Below are positions 42,710-55,532 of a DNA stretch of 64,000 nt, one piece after another (position 1 is the first letter of the stretch; each line of letters opens with the position of its first letter). Both the position numbers and the translations under genes were made by a program. The stretch covers positions 620,001 through 684,000 of the forward strand of contig JANUWF010002022.1 of NCBI GenBank assembly GCA_026120185.1. The letters run 5' to 3'. Below the pieces are notes generated by a model. That model was not told where the DNA came from and did no database searches. It worked only from the letters and a program-made list of their open reading frames with translations. Source of the stretch: Voacanga thouarsii. Lineage: Eukaryota; Streptophyta; Magnoliopsida; Gentianales; Apocynaceae.

Positions 42710-45700
42710 TGTAACACCACGCCTTTTTATTATCGATTGGCTACTATTGGTAAAGGGATGAGAATTTGTATCGATGTCCAGAACAAAAGTTGATCGATGT
42801 AATGAGACAAATATTTTGATGGAATACTATTTTGTCGGGACATGGATGTAATTATTGAATTTATTCTACACGTACCCTAAATTTTTGGAAGGCTGTTATT
42901 ATTAACAAAATAAGAATTTAAGGATACTCAGAAAAGAGAAATTAGTCAGTGCGATAAAACGCACATTTTTGTGTGAATTATGCAACTCAGGGAGTTGGAT
43001 TCAGTAGAATTTTTGAAGTTGAATGGTGAAATAAAATATTTTTTCGTTACGTACCCGATTTTGGTTATTTCTGAAAAAAATAGGAAATTATGGTTAAAAA
43101 TGGTGCGTGTGGCATTTTGTGAGTAGTAGCCCATAGACATGTGTCAATTTAAGAGAGGTTGCAAGAAGAGTCCATGCAAGACACATGGAATTAAAGGATT
43201 GCAAAATAAATGAAGAATAATGTGTAATTTTGTGATTGAAATACATCACTCGTGGGCCTATTTGATTAAGGTCTTGAGCAACATAATTAGCTAATATTTA
43301 GACCAAGAGAAGATGAATGAATGGCTAGAAATTGGCCAAGATTTTCGGTAGGCATGCAAGAATAAATAAGGGATTTTTTTTTGGAGAAAATAAAAATGGT
43401 TGCTGTGTAAGAATTTTATTGGAACACACCTAAGTATATCCACGATTCAATTAAACCACTATAAGAAATGGAGGGCCAAGATTGGAGGCTAAATGGTGAT
43501 TAAGAGAGGCTATTAAATAGCTAGAAATTCGTGAGCCAAGAGGGAGAAAAACCAAGAGAAAAAGAAAAAAGGAGAGAGAAAGAAAAAAGTGTGTGTGTGT
43601 GGTCTTGGTGTTCTTGGAGCAAAATCACATCAAATAGCTTCAAATACAAGGTAAAACCCTACCTTACTTGAATTAAAGTTGTTTTTGGGTGAATGATGAT
43701 TATAATGATGTGAATTTAAATATATAAACATGGATTTCAAGTATTGATTTCAGGTCAAAACTAGGGTTTGTGAACTTTTGTGTATGAATTTTATATATAC
43801 TTTTATATGTGCCGGCTACCTAAGGGCCTTTGAATGATGTTTTGTGTGAGGAAGAACTGAATAATTAGGGTAGTTTGAAGGCTTATTTTTAGTTGAAGAG
43901 GTGATGATCAAAGTAGAGTAAAAATGAAATTTACTTGGGGGGAAAAATGGATCAAACTAGTTTTTTTATTAGAAGAGGTGAATTTGTGGTGAATAAGTGT
44001 GACTTTTGTGAGCTATTGGAAATCTGAAAATTAGAATTAAAGATGATTTGAAGAAGAATTGAATGAATTAATGGTTCTAAGGTGTTAAAGATTAAAGGAG
44101 AACAAAAGAAAAGATGAATAGTGTAATTGAGGTTAAATTTTAGGGCTATTTTTTGCCTAGTACCAAATTAGAGTTAAGAGTCTTATGGTCATTTTGGTGT
44201 ATCATAGAGCCAAAATGATGTTGTGGATTGAAAATTATGTCCGAAACAAAATCATGTGTCAAAGCTGCAAAATTTCAGAATTTTCCTTGGAACATGGATG
44301 AATTTAAGGATGGTTAATTGTGTGATTTTAGATGAAATAATTCGAGAAATATGAAGTGAAACCCTTTTTTATGAAGGGATAAAGGATGTGAAAAAAGGAA
44401 AATGATAGAATTGAACAAACGATGAAAAAACGACGTGAACGAAGGTTGACCATTTTCCTTAACCGTTGGCTAAATATCGGTCGGACGTCAGTTACCACCG
44501 GACACGTAGGCTGAACATCGGCCAGCTGTTGGCTACTTTTTAGACGAACTTGAATTGACCTAAAAATGATGTTTGGTGTAGATTTAGCGATAAACAGCCA
44601 ACGAAACGTCAAAAATGGTAGAGACGGTGATTAAACGGTCGTGAACGAAAAGGGTTACTTAGGACACGAGGTGAGTCCCTTTGATTTCTAAAACCTTTTG
44701 AAAGCTAGTGTGCCTCACTTTTCCATGAAATGCTATGTTTTATTTCATTTTACAAAACCCTGAATATGCTTAAGGTTTATTTGAGCAAGATTTGTTTTAT
44801 GCCATTTTGGGCTTGAATGAACTTTATGATTGGCTTGGAAACTATAATGGTTGATTAAAGCTTGAATTTTGTGAATTTAGTCCTTTTGGATTAAATACTT
44901 GGTATTTTCAAAAAAATGATAAATTTTGGAATTTGGTATTCATAAATTGACTGGAATGCCCTTATTGGATCATTTTATGGAAATGTGTTTGGAAACGTTG
45001 AACTTAATCCTTTTTTGGGATTGGAATTCTGGCATTTCTTAAAATGATTTCTTTTTTGGAATCAGATATTTGGAAAATGATCCAAATGTCCTTATTGAAA
45101 TATTTTATGAAAACCTTTAGAACTCGAGTATTCGATAAATGACTGAAATATCCTTTTTGGAACTCTTGTGAATATTTTTTTCCTATCAGGTAAGAGTAAA
45201 ATGACCTGAACACCCTCGAAAAAACTTTTGGAATCAGACATGGGTAAAATGACTCAAATGCCCTTGGAAAATGTCTTTTGTGATCAAACATGGGAAAAAC
45301 GATCTAGATACTCTTGGAAACATGTTTTGATGTGTGAACAAAACTCTTTATCTTGTTTCAACATGATTTTAGAAAATGATCTCTCGTGATGAGATTTATT
45401 TTTGGAAAATGCCTTTTGTTCCTTGAAATTGTTTTATTGGCCTAATGTGCCTACGGAATGAATTGATTAGCTTTGTAGAGCCTATATGAATGATGATCTG
45501 ACTAGTGTGTTAGTGGGATCAAATTTTGTAGAGTGTTGTTTTGCCCTAAAAATGTTTTGACTTGAAAATCTCGCAGGATCAGATAACCGTTCAGCCTGAT
45601 CAGTCAAATAGGGTTGGTATCATTAATGTTAAGTACTCAGCAGGACAATGATCATTGTACTAGCTCATGTTAGAGATAGACGACCCTAAGTAACCTGATC

Positions 45701-46079
45701 AGTTTTGGAGATTATCTTACTCCAAACAGGACGATAGGACATTGAGATGAATCGTCCTGGCGAGCCGTCTAGAGCCTGGCAATTGTCGTGCCTTGTGTGC
45801 ACTTTATGATTTAGGTTGTTCACGGGCTAGGCATATGAAACCCCAGTCGAAACCAACCTTAGAGTACGAGGGTTGGGATGCATATCATGTTTTATTGCAT
45901 GTTTAAATATATTTTTATATGATTTTATGTACTTTGGATTTATGTTTTATAGTTTAGAGGGCTTGGTTATGATTATTGAGAAAGAAGGGCAAAATGATAA
46001 TTTTTACCTGAGGAGAAAATAGGAAGATAGCTTGAGGATTAAATAGGAAAAATATTTTAGAGAGAAAATAAGAACAAGA

Positions 46080-46148
46080 GTTGTTGTGGTTTAGTGGTTA
46101 GAGCTTTGGAATTAATTCTTGAGGTCATGGGTTCAAATTCCATCATTA
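46080..46148 (+). ncRNA. tRNA-like module with Pol III A and B boxes (in LTR S2)
   Basis: TGGTTTAGTGGTTA (A-box region, 46087) and GGTTCAAATTCC (B-box, 46130), 43 bp apart. This is the best-preserved copy; it strongly resembles the D-arm and T-arm of a tRNA, but no acceptor stem pairs. Confidence 0.55.
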
Positions 46149-46920
46149 GAGTTTTAGCATGATGAAATTTTATTTTTGCTTGGGAAGTGGTACTTTCGGC
46201 CTTAAGAGATTTAGGGTAGAGTAGAGATGTTGTCCTAGGGGTGACATGATAGGAGTAGTCTAATCCTATTCTTTTACCTACACAAAAATTCCTAAGGGAA
46301 TTCATTTCTTCTTGATCTTTAATTTCTCCTAATTCTCAATTTATTAGGTTGGTCAAATTTCTTCTAGCCAATTTGATTCTAGAAAATTCAGTGAAGTGCT
46401 GTGGCTTTGAAGGTTCAAAATGTCTTAGTGAAAGACATCTTATAGACTGAAAATGTGGAAGGGATGGGGAAGGTTCCAAGAGAATTAATTCCCCTAGTGA
46501 ACCTTCTAAAATTTTACTCTAGTTAGGTTCATTTTCCTTCTTGTCATGAACTGAAATTTTTACAGCATCTTGTGCCTTCCAAGTGTCGAAATTCTTAGCC
46601 ATTATTCCCTCCCAAATGCTGCTAGAAAATAGCCATTTTGAACAGCTTGAAACCTGGAATTTTCTGGCCATTTTCGGACTATACAAATGCTGTGCAAAAG
46701 CAGAAAAATTTCTGGGCAAAATCGCAGCATAAGTGACCCTAAACCCTGCTGATTTCTTCCAGTTTTCTCCGAGCTCCTTAGCCATGTTTTTCCTCCATGA
46801 AGAAGGCTGGAAATCAGCCATGAAAGACCCCTAGAATCTCCTTCAAACTCTTTGCAAGTTGACTGGAAAATGGCAGCCGAAACTGCCTAGAAAAATTTTA
46901 GCAATCAGCGAAAATTCTGT

Positions 46921-47080
46921 GCAGAATTTTCCAGCCTTGTTTCCTTATTCAGCCTTGGCTGAAACTCTTCCATTTTTCTGCACAAACTTCTCTTGAATAG
47001 TCAGAATTTTCCAGCCTTGTTTCCTTATTCAGCCTTGGCCGAAACTCTTCCATTTTTCTGCACAAACTTCTCTTGAATAG
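46921..47080. repeat. 80-bp tandem duplication in LTR S2
   Basis: 46921-47000 and 47001-47080 differ at about two or three positions. The duplication is within the LTR, in a stretch with GCCTTGGCTGAAAC and TTTTTCTGCACAAAC. Confidence 0.9.
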
Positions 47081-47861
47081 CCATGAACTGAACTCCATTG
47101 TCTTCTCCAGCATTCTGCACGAAAATCAGACATGGCTGCCCGAAAATATCTCCAGCAAATCACTGCAATCCTGCCTTGATTGGATACCAAAATTCCAGCC
47201 ATATTAATTTAGCAACCTTCCATAAAATGTCCCTCAAACAACCAGACATTTCCTTTACCATTGTACCCCCTCTTTTCGGCCACCACTAACCTCCTTCAAC
47301 CAGCTTTTGTCCAGCAGAAATCCCAGCCAGCAGTCGGCCATAACAGCTTCCAAAAAGCTTCCATTGAACAAGATATTTTTGCTATATTTTGTTTTCAAAT
47401 TTGATTCCCAAAAATATTCTTTTAGGATTTTAACAACCAGCCTTTCCTTTTTCCTTTCAAACCAGAAAATCATCTACCTAAAACACTCTAGCAGTTCGGG
47501 CACTCTCTCCCTCAGAATTTCGGCCAGCATGAACCAAAATTCCTCCATTCTCTTCAACCTTCAAGCACACATAGAACACCAAGAACACCTACTCTTTTCT
47601 TTCGCCTAATACCTCTCCAAATCACTTCAAACTTCTTCCAAAAATTCCAAATTTCATCTACTCAATGCCGCGAGTCCATCCATACCATTTTTAACATCAA
47701 ACTCCAAAATCCAACTTGCTTTTTTGGATAAAAAATCAGAAATTTTGTGAAGGCTCAAGAACACCTTCAAGGTAGGTTTGTTCAAACAACTTTATCTTCT
47801 CTAATCTTTGATCTCTAATGAATATATATATGAATAATCATGCTAATGGACCCTCTTCTTT

Positions 47862-47865
<4 letters not shown>

Positions 47866-47905
<40 letters not shown>
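47866..47905. repeat. (TC)n microsatellite in LTR S2
   Basis: About 40 bp of TC repeat, roughly 2.0 kb from the LTR start, the counterpart of the S1 and S3 tracts. Confidence 0.95.
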
Positions 47906-47908
<3 letters not shown>

Positions 47909-50353
47909 CCGAACCTCTCTCCTTCTTGGCCGAATGGCTCTTCACTAATGGCCATGCTTTCTTCATCTCTCTTGGACGAATCTAGGCATCTAGGAGTTGA
48001 GATCCATTCGAAACTCCTTCAAGGTACTCACCAATCAAGTAAGTCCCCTCAACCCTCTTTTTAGACTCTAGATTCATGTCTCTAGAGTGATATTAGAAGG
48101 AGATGGGCTATGATTGTGGTTTAAGCATGTGTTGTTGTGATGAGTTGAATTCGAAGCATGAATGGATGTGTGTATATGATGGAGTTGGGGTTGATGCATG
48201 TGATGATTTATCTTGGATGATATTATGGTGTTTTAGGGTTTAATGCATGTCTCCTTGTCTTTGCGATCAAGTATGCTAGAGATTATGTCACCTATGGTGA
48301 ATAGGATTTATATTCGTGTATGATCATTAAAGCCATGATTATGTTTATGCTAATGGAGGTTGGATCATGCCTTAGTAAATTTAGATCTATGCCTATATGC
48401 ATGATTTGGATGATTTGATGAATTGAAGGGGTGTATATGTTCATGATTGTGGTTAGCAATAGAATTATGATCATGATCTAGTTGTCCCTAAGCTAAATTT
48501 TATTTCTTCAATAAAATGTTTAATATTATGAATTTTGCGAGTAATTTCAAAAAACCCTAGGAAGGGTAGATTTGGATTATTATATATATAATAAGGACAT
48601 TTTAGTCAAATAAATAATAGCTTTATGAAAATAAAGCCTTTTATGAAAATAATCATAATAAGTAAAAATAATAATTTTGTAAGTCTTATATTCGTAAATG
48701 TCATTAAAATTTATTATCTTTATTTTAATTAAAACCTATTAAAATTTATTTATTAGCTTTCAATCAAGACCCATTAAAATTTATTTTCAACTAATTTTTG
48801 TTAGCGATTATTTTCAAACAATTAATTATTAATAAACCATTATTTTACCTAATACCACTTAGGACTCTTCATCAAATAAACTCTAAATCTTTCTTAGCAA
48901 GATTTAAACCTTCAACTTATTAGTACCTATTTCCCAAAACTCTACTTATTTTAAATATCAAATTAGACTTAGCTTATAAACCCTTTTATTTATTACTTGG
49001 CGTTAAAGCTTCGGACACTAGGATCATGGTAGTAGTGAGTTGAGCTAGTTTTATTTGTAAAAGTGGATCTTGGTTTGAGATTGATTGTGATTTATATTTA
49101 CCCCAGGCGGGGTTGGGTCAGCGATTGAAGATCTTTATTTTATCTTGAGCTAAGGATCAGGTAAGCTCCTGCATAAAACCTGATTGATATAACACTGTTT
49201 ATTACGGTTAGCCAAATGTAGAGTGCATGGACACTCATTTATGTAAAGGCAATTGAGGATTGATTTCTTTCTTATTTCAGTCAAATGAAATATTTGAAAA
49301 TCAATAAGCAGATTTACTCCAACTCGAAATTCTTTCTAAAACTGATTTTGACAAAGACTTTGGAAACCCTTAATTGCCATTTTCATGTGAAACTGTGTTT
49401 TGTTCATTTTTCCCAAGTGGGATACGTTTGTTGAATACTCAATAAGGGTGGACTACTAGGACTAGTCTTTGAAGGGTTATGTTAAGTTTCTCAATAGGTG
49501 GCCACCTCTGAGGGGCGAGTCTTGCCCGGATAAGATGTCAGTACAGTAGGACGTGCCGGTCCGAGCTAGCAATTTATTTTTCAGTCAAGTGACTGTGTTT
49601 TGCCGGAATAGACACCCGGTTGTTGTTTGGGTATAGAGAATGAGGAGTATCTTGCCCGGTAGGCCGTTCACCTATCTTTTTTGTTAGTCTGCACAAAGTG
49701 TCGGCATTTTGACTGGTTATGGGGCCCAACGTGTGGTAACCCATGATCCTTTCTTTTGAGTGGTTGATTTTAATAATTATATATGGCTGGAAGCCAAAAC
49801 GCCACTCTTGATTTTAACTAATGTTTATTGCTTGCCAGTAATTCTCTTATAAAGATTTTATACTTTGCATTCACAAACTGTTTTCACTCGACACTCAAAG
49901 CACATACGGACTTACTGAGATTTTTGTCTCATCACCATTTTTACCATGATTTCAGGTCGATCTTGCTGTGGGGATGAGTAGCTAGATATTGTCTGTCTTC
50001 AAAGATTTTTGCTGATAATTTATTTTGTGTAATGCTTTGCAGAGATAAGAGTGGATAAATTTTATTATGGATTTGTTTTTGGTATTCTTGGATTTATTCT
50101 TGAATTTATTCTTGGGTTGTAATAAATTTTAAGTTAAAGTATTATTTTTATTCCGCAATTTTGTTTGTGTGACCTAGTTATAAAGACACATTGTCCTTTG
50201 GACTGGGCGACATCCCCGGCCCTGGCGGGCTTAGGTAGTGGGGTGTTACAAGGCTGGCCACCTGGCGTTGTTCTAACCCCTGCAGTCTCAATGGTGATTG
50301 ACGTTAGTATTGGGACCCTTAATTTACAGTAGTAAGTAAAATATTTCCCAGCT

Positions 50354-50497
50354 ATGCACAGATCGAGTATTGGAGGCTGCACACTCAGTACAATTACACG
50401 TGCAAGTCGGTGTGCTTACTCGGCAATGCACGGATCGAGTACTGGAGGCTACGATCTCAGTACGATGACACGTGCAAGTTGGTGTACTTATCTAGTA
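50354..50497. repeat. 72-bp tandem duplication in the shared gypsy-1 LTR
   Basis: ATGCAC[AG]GATCGAGTA recurs at 50354 and 50426, with the rest of the unit (GGAGGCT, CTCAGTAC, CACGTGCAAGT) repeated. LTR G1b has one copy at about 29872. Confidence 0.85.
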
Positions 50498-51119
50498 ATT
50501 CACAGTTGAGTCCTATAAAGCGAAGTCCTTAGCATAATAAGATTGTGATGCCGAAGGCGAAGTCTTGTAAGCTTTGCATACAAGCCAACCTTCTATTGGA
50601 GAAGCACTTGTGATTTGAAAATTAAGGTAATGTTTTGAAAGTAAAATACAGTTATAAAAAAATGATTGAATTCTGGATAAACTCTTCTTTAGAGAGTTTT
50701 GGAATTATTTCCAGTGAACAAATGATATGTTATTCCAGAAAAGTTTTTTGTACCCAATTCTTTCATAAAGCACTAGCACACACGGGACTCATACCTTCCT
50801 TTTATCTCACATTTTGTAGGATCTAGAGCTGAGTAGACCTACGAATAGAAGGACGATACCATAGAATCTACAGTTTAGGTCTGGACTGCTTTTCTTCTGA
50901 TAATGTGCTGTATTCTGTTATAGATAGAGATGATATGTATAAAATTCTCTAATATATGTATATGTGTGGCCATCAGTGTGGGATATTATTGAGTTTGGAC
51001 CTTATACATGTATTTACTCTGTGGTTTCTGTTATAAAGACCCCTTATCCGGGAATCTGGAAGGGGCGACACCCGGTGTTGATATGCTTCCGCTGTTGTCT
51101 TTAGTAGGGGTGTTACAAT

Positions 51120-51130
51120 TGGTATCAGAT
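51120..51130 (+). other. Primer-binding site of the second gypsy-1 unit
   Basis: TGGTATCAGAT, three bases after the LTR end; one mismatch to the initiator tRNA-Met complement. Confidence 0.85.
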
Positions 51131-51192
51131 GTAGGTTTTATAGAACTATGGTATCATCATAGGAATTAATAGAACCCTCTTATTGTTTAGGT

Positions 51193-51502
51193 ATGGTGGA
51201 TAGGAGTAATAAGGGCAAGCGCCTAATGGTCGAGCGTAGTGATAAAAAAAAAAGAAAGAGACAAGTAAGAGCTCGGGTATGGAGAGGAAACTTACCCCCG
51301 AGAGGATATTGTCACCACATGAGAAGGCAGGTGCTGACTCCGATGAGGTTGGTGGTGATATTGAGCCACACCATTAGGACGATGATGATGATAATGAGGT
51401 GTTTGGTAGGGATGTACCCAAGGTACTTGAGGAGAAGATACTGGATTTGGAGGTGGTTGATGCGGGAGAGGACTAGGAGGTACCCGACGTGGAGGTACCT
51501 AT
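51193..51502 (+). pseudogene. Acidic ORF of gypsy-1 (second copy), first part, frameshifted
   Basis: It starts ATG 51193 (MVDRSNKGKRLMVERSD) like the intact copy at 1022. An expanded A-run at about 51245-51254 shifts the frame, so the visible ORF (51193-51507) continues in the basic +1 frame rather than the acidic one. In the acidic frame, TAG codons appear near 51375 and 51474. It is cut at 51503 by solo LTR S3. Confidence 0.75.
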
Positions 51503-53801
51503 TGTAACACCCCGGATGACCTAGGCCTGCCAGGGCCGGGGATGTCACCCCGTCCAAAGGACAAGGGTCTTTATAACCAGGTCACAAATAAAACTGCTAA
51601 AATAAATAATACTCAAAACTAAAGAGAATTTATTACAACCCAACATACTTCAAAAGTACATCCATGAAATTCCAAAACAAAAACCATAATTAAAATCATC
51701 CACTTTCGTCTCCCCAAAGCAATACATAAAATAAAATAAAAAAAAAACACATTCTCTTCCAAGGTGGCTACTCACCCACAACAGGATCAACCTGAAATCA
51801 TGATACAAGGTGGTGATACAGAAATCTCAGTAAGTCCGTGTGTACTTTGGGTGTTTAGTGGAAACAGTTCGTGGATGCAAAGTGTGAAATCTTTATAAGA
51901 GAAACATTGGCAAGCAATAAACATTAGTCAAAAGTAAGAGTGGCGTTTTGGCTCTTCTAGCCATACATAAGTAATGAAATCAACCACTCGGAAGAAATGG
52001 ATATGGGTTACCACACTTTGGGCCCCATAACCAGTCAGAATGCCTAACACATTTTGCAAACTGACAAAAATAGGTGATCGGCCTACTGGGCAAGATACTC
52101 CTCCTTTTCTATACCCAAACAACCGCCGGGTGTCCATTCCGGCAAAAACACAGTCACTTGACTAGAATAAAACAAACTGCTAGCTCGGACCGGCACGACT
52201 CACTGGAACTGGCATCTTATCCAGGAAGGACTCACCCCTCAGAGGTGGCCACCTATTGAGAGACTCACCCTAACCCTTCAAAGACTAGTCTTAGTAGCCC
52301 ACCCTTATTGAGTACTTCACGATGTTTCCCACTTGGGATAAAATGAACAGAGCATTGCTCTGCATGAAAATAGCAATTTGAGGGTTTCCAAGGTTTTGAT
52401 CGAAATCAGTTTTAGAAAGAGTTTCGAGTTTGGAAAATCTGCTCATTAACTTTTGAATAATTCCAGCGTTGGAAATAAAGATGAATTCAACCCTCAATTG
52501 CCTTCAAATAAACGAGTGTCCATACACTCCATATTTAGCTTGCCATAAGAAAACATTTCACATTGATAGGTTTTATGCAGGAGCTTACCTGATTCTTGCT
52601 CACAACAACAAGGTCTCGGACAGATGACCTAACCCACATGGGCAAATACAAATCTTAATCAGATTCAAGCCACAATCCACTTCCTTAGTTTTAAATCAAC
52701 TCAATTCACTACTACCATGATCCTAGTGTCCCAAGCTCTAAGGCAAAACAATAATTGAATAGGTTTATAAGCTAAATTTAATTTGTTATTTAAGATAATT
52801 AATGGATTAGGAAATAAATTCTAATAAGTTGAAAGTTTAAATCTTGTTAAGGAAAATTTAGAGTTTATTTGATCAAGAGCCCTAGGTGGTACTAGGTAAA
52901 ATAGTGATTTAATGATAGCTTAGTTGTTAGAAAATAATTGATAGCTAAAACTAGTTAAGATTAAATTTAATAAGTCTTTCTTGGAAAATAATAAGTAAAT
53001 CCTTAAGGGTCTTGATCTAGTAAATATTTTATTAAGTATAAATCTTTTTCATAAGGTCTTTAATTAATTTTCTTTATTTTAAATAATATTTATTTATTTT
53101 ATTTTCTAGAAAAATCATTATTTATTTGACTAAAATATCCTTTACATATATCATAATTCCAAATCTACCATTCCTAGGGTTTTCGAAATTCTTTAGCAAA
53201 AATTATTAGTAAATATTTTATTCATGAAATAAAATTTGCTTAGGGACAACTAGATCATGATCAAGATTCCATGGTCAACCATAATCAATAACTTTCTCAA
53301 TCCTTCAATTCATCAAATCATCCAAGTCTTGCACATAGGCATAGATCTAAATTTATTACTACATGATTTAACCTCTACTAGCATAAACATGATCATGGCT
53401 TCAAAATCTAATCATGCATATAAATCCTATTCACCCATAGTGACATAATCTCTAGCATGCTTCATCACAAATACTACCCATGACATGCATCAAATCTCAA
53501 CTCATCATTAAATCCACCAATATAATCCTTCCATGCATAAATCCCATCTCCTTCACAATCATACATATACTCATGCTTCAATCAACAACATCACATACAC
53601 AAATCCATTGCCATTCATCAACCTAGAGACATGATTCTAAATTTTAAAGAGGATTGAAGGTACTTCCTTGATTGGTGAATGACTTGAAGGAGTTTAGAGA
53701 AGATCTCAACTCCTAGATGGCTAATCTTGTTCAAGAAAGGTGGCGAAAGCATGGCCATGGAGGAAGAGACCATTCGGCCAAGAGAAAGAATTTCGGTCCA
53801 G

Positions 53802-53827
53802 GAGAGAGAGAGAGAGAGAGAGAGAGA
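53802..53827. repeat. (AG)n microsatellite in LTR S3
   Basis: About 26 bp; on the LTR's own strand this is (CT)n at the same relative place as in S1 and S2. Confidence 0.9.
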
Positions 53828-55465
53828 AAGAAGTCATTAGTGTGATTATTCATATAGGTTTTTTTAATTAGAGATCAAGTTTGAAGAGGATGATGTTGAT
53901 AGAGTGAGTTTACCTTGAAGATGTTCTTATCCAGAATTTTCTGCTTTGATCCGAAGTAGCAAGATGTTTGGAGGAGTTTGATGTTAATAATGGTGTTGAT
54001 GGATTCACAGCAATGAGTAGACTAAATCTTGAGATTTTCGTGAGGGTTTGAGGTGGTTTGGAGGGGTATTAGGTTTAGAGAAGAAGTGGGTGTTCTTGGT
54101 GTAGTGTGTGTGTGTTCTTGATGCTTGAAGGAAAAAATCGAGAGAGGGAGAGATGGTTTGCAGCTGCCGATTTTTCTATGGGAATAGGCCTGGCCGAATT
54201 CTAGTAGGGTTTAGGGAGTTGATTCTCTGATTTGGAAGGGAAAAGGAAAGGTTAGTTGCTACAATCCTTGAAGAATATTTTTGGAAAGTGAATTTGGAAA
54301 GTAGATATCCTAAGAATATCTTGATTTGTTTGGACAGCTTGAAGTCTCCTATAGCCGACTGGATTGTGCAGCTCTTCTAGGGAATTAAGGCTGGTTAAAG
54401 GAGTCTTGTGATGGCCGAAACCAAGGTGCACAATGGTGGAGAAGATGTCTGATCAATTGAGCAAAATTTTATAGAAAGTTGTTAAACAAGATGGCTGAAA
54501 TTTTGGAAAGTATTCAAGCTAAATTGCAGGGATTTGGTTGAGGGATTTTCAGACAGCCATTACTGGAATTTCGTGCAGAAGTTTAAGGGGATCAATGGAG
54601 CTCTGTTGATGGAGGTTTAAGGAAGGTTTTGACAGATTAAGGTTGGTGTTTTGGCTGGAAGAGAGATAGGAAACAAGCTGGACGATAATCTGCACAGAAT
54701 TTTTGCTGCACAGTGATTTTTCTGGCAGATTTTCGTCTGCTGTTTAGAGCCATTTTGCAGCGAGTTTTAAAGGGGATTTCAGGGGGATTCAAGGATGGTT
54801 TCCACCCTTCTTTATGGAGGAAAAACATGGCTAAGGTTCTGCACAAAATTTGGGAGAAAACAGCTTGGTTTGGAGCTCTCAAAGCTGATTTTCGTACAGG
54901 AATTTTTCCTGTTTTGCTCCAGCTTGTGCAGTCCGAAATTAGGCCAAAACTTTCAGGTTTCAAACTGATCCTAAAGACCATTTTTCTGCTAGCATTTGGG
55001 AGGGAATGTGAGCTAGAATATTTGCCCATTTGAAGGTACAACAAGCTGAAAAATTTCAGCTCATTCCATGAAGATAAATGAATTACGATAGAGGAAAAAT
55101 TTCAGCAAGCTTTCAAGAGGGATTTTCCTCTTGAATTTTCCCACAAATCTACCATATTTTCCAAACCAAAAGAAGTCTTTTTCCAAGACATTTTGATCCA
55201 AAAAGACCTCAGTACTCCACTGGATTTTCTGGAATGAAAAAGGCTAGGACATCTTGATCAAACCAATGAGTTGAGAATTGAGGAAAATTAAAGATCAAGG
55301 AAGGATGATTTTCCCTATAAGAATTTCGAGAAGAGTAAAAGGAATGGAATGAGATTACTTCTATCATGTCTCTCCTAGAACATCATCACCACATTAATCT
55401 AGGCCCTTAAGGCCGAAACCAATCCTTTCCAAGCAAAATAAAATTTACTCAAGCTAAAGCTTCTA

Positions 55466-55532
55466 TGATGGACTTTGAACCTTAGACCTCAAGAATTAAT
55501 TCCAAGGCTCTAACCACTAAACCACAACAACT
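55466..55532 (-). ncRNA. tRNA-like module with Pol III A and B boxes (in LTR S3)
   Basis: On the minus strand, TGGTTTAGTGGTTA (55524-55511) and GGTTCAAAGTCC (55481-55470), 43 bp apart as in S2. Confidence 0.5.

Larger units (their letters stand above)
45834..50250 (+). mobile_element. Solo LTR S2 of the gypsy-2 family (4.4 kb)
   Basis: It starts TATGAAACCCCAG (the second base of the terminal TG is mutated) and ends GGGGTGTTACA, 4417 bp. Flanks are AGGCA (45829-45833) and AGGCT (50251-50255), a 5-bp duplication with one mismatch. The interrupted sequence matches 29750-29790 of LTR G1b when rejoined. It contains the tRNA-like module, an 80-bp tandem duplication and a (TC)n tract. Confidence 0.85.
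42710..51117 (+). repeat. gypsy-1 LTR shared by two internal regions (interrupted by S2)
   Basis: It starts TGTAACACCACG after a polypurine tract and ends GGGGTGTTACA before a PBS. Without the inserted solo LTR (45834-50250) it is about 3.99 kb, the reference length for this family. It is both the 3' LTR of the unit to its left and the 5' LTR of the unit to its right, a shared-LTR arrangement. It carries a 72-bp tandem duplication at 50354-50497 that LTR G1b lacks. Confidence 0.85.

Noticed and set aside
46080..46148. Functional tRNA gene
   Set aside because: The A and B boxes fit, but the acceptor stems do not pair and the anticodon region is not tRNA-like, so I call it a tRNA-like module only.
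54637..55044. 135-codon minus-strand ORF and the overlapping plus-strand ORF at 54713-55033
   Set aside because: Both are inside solo LTR S3. The equivalent parts of S1 and S2 do not keep either frame.
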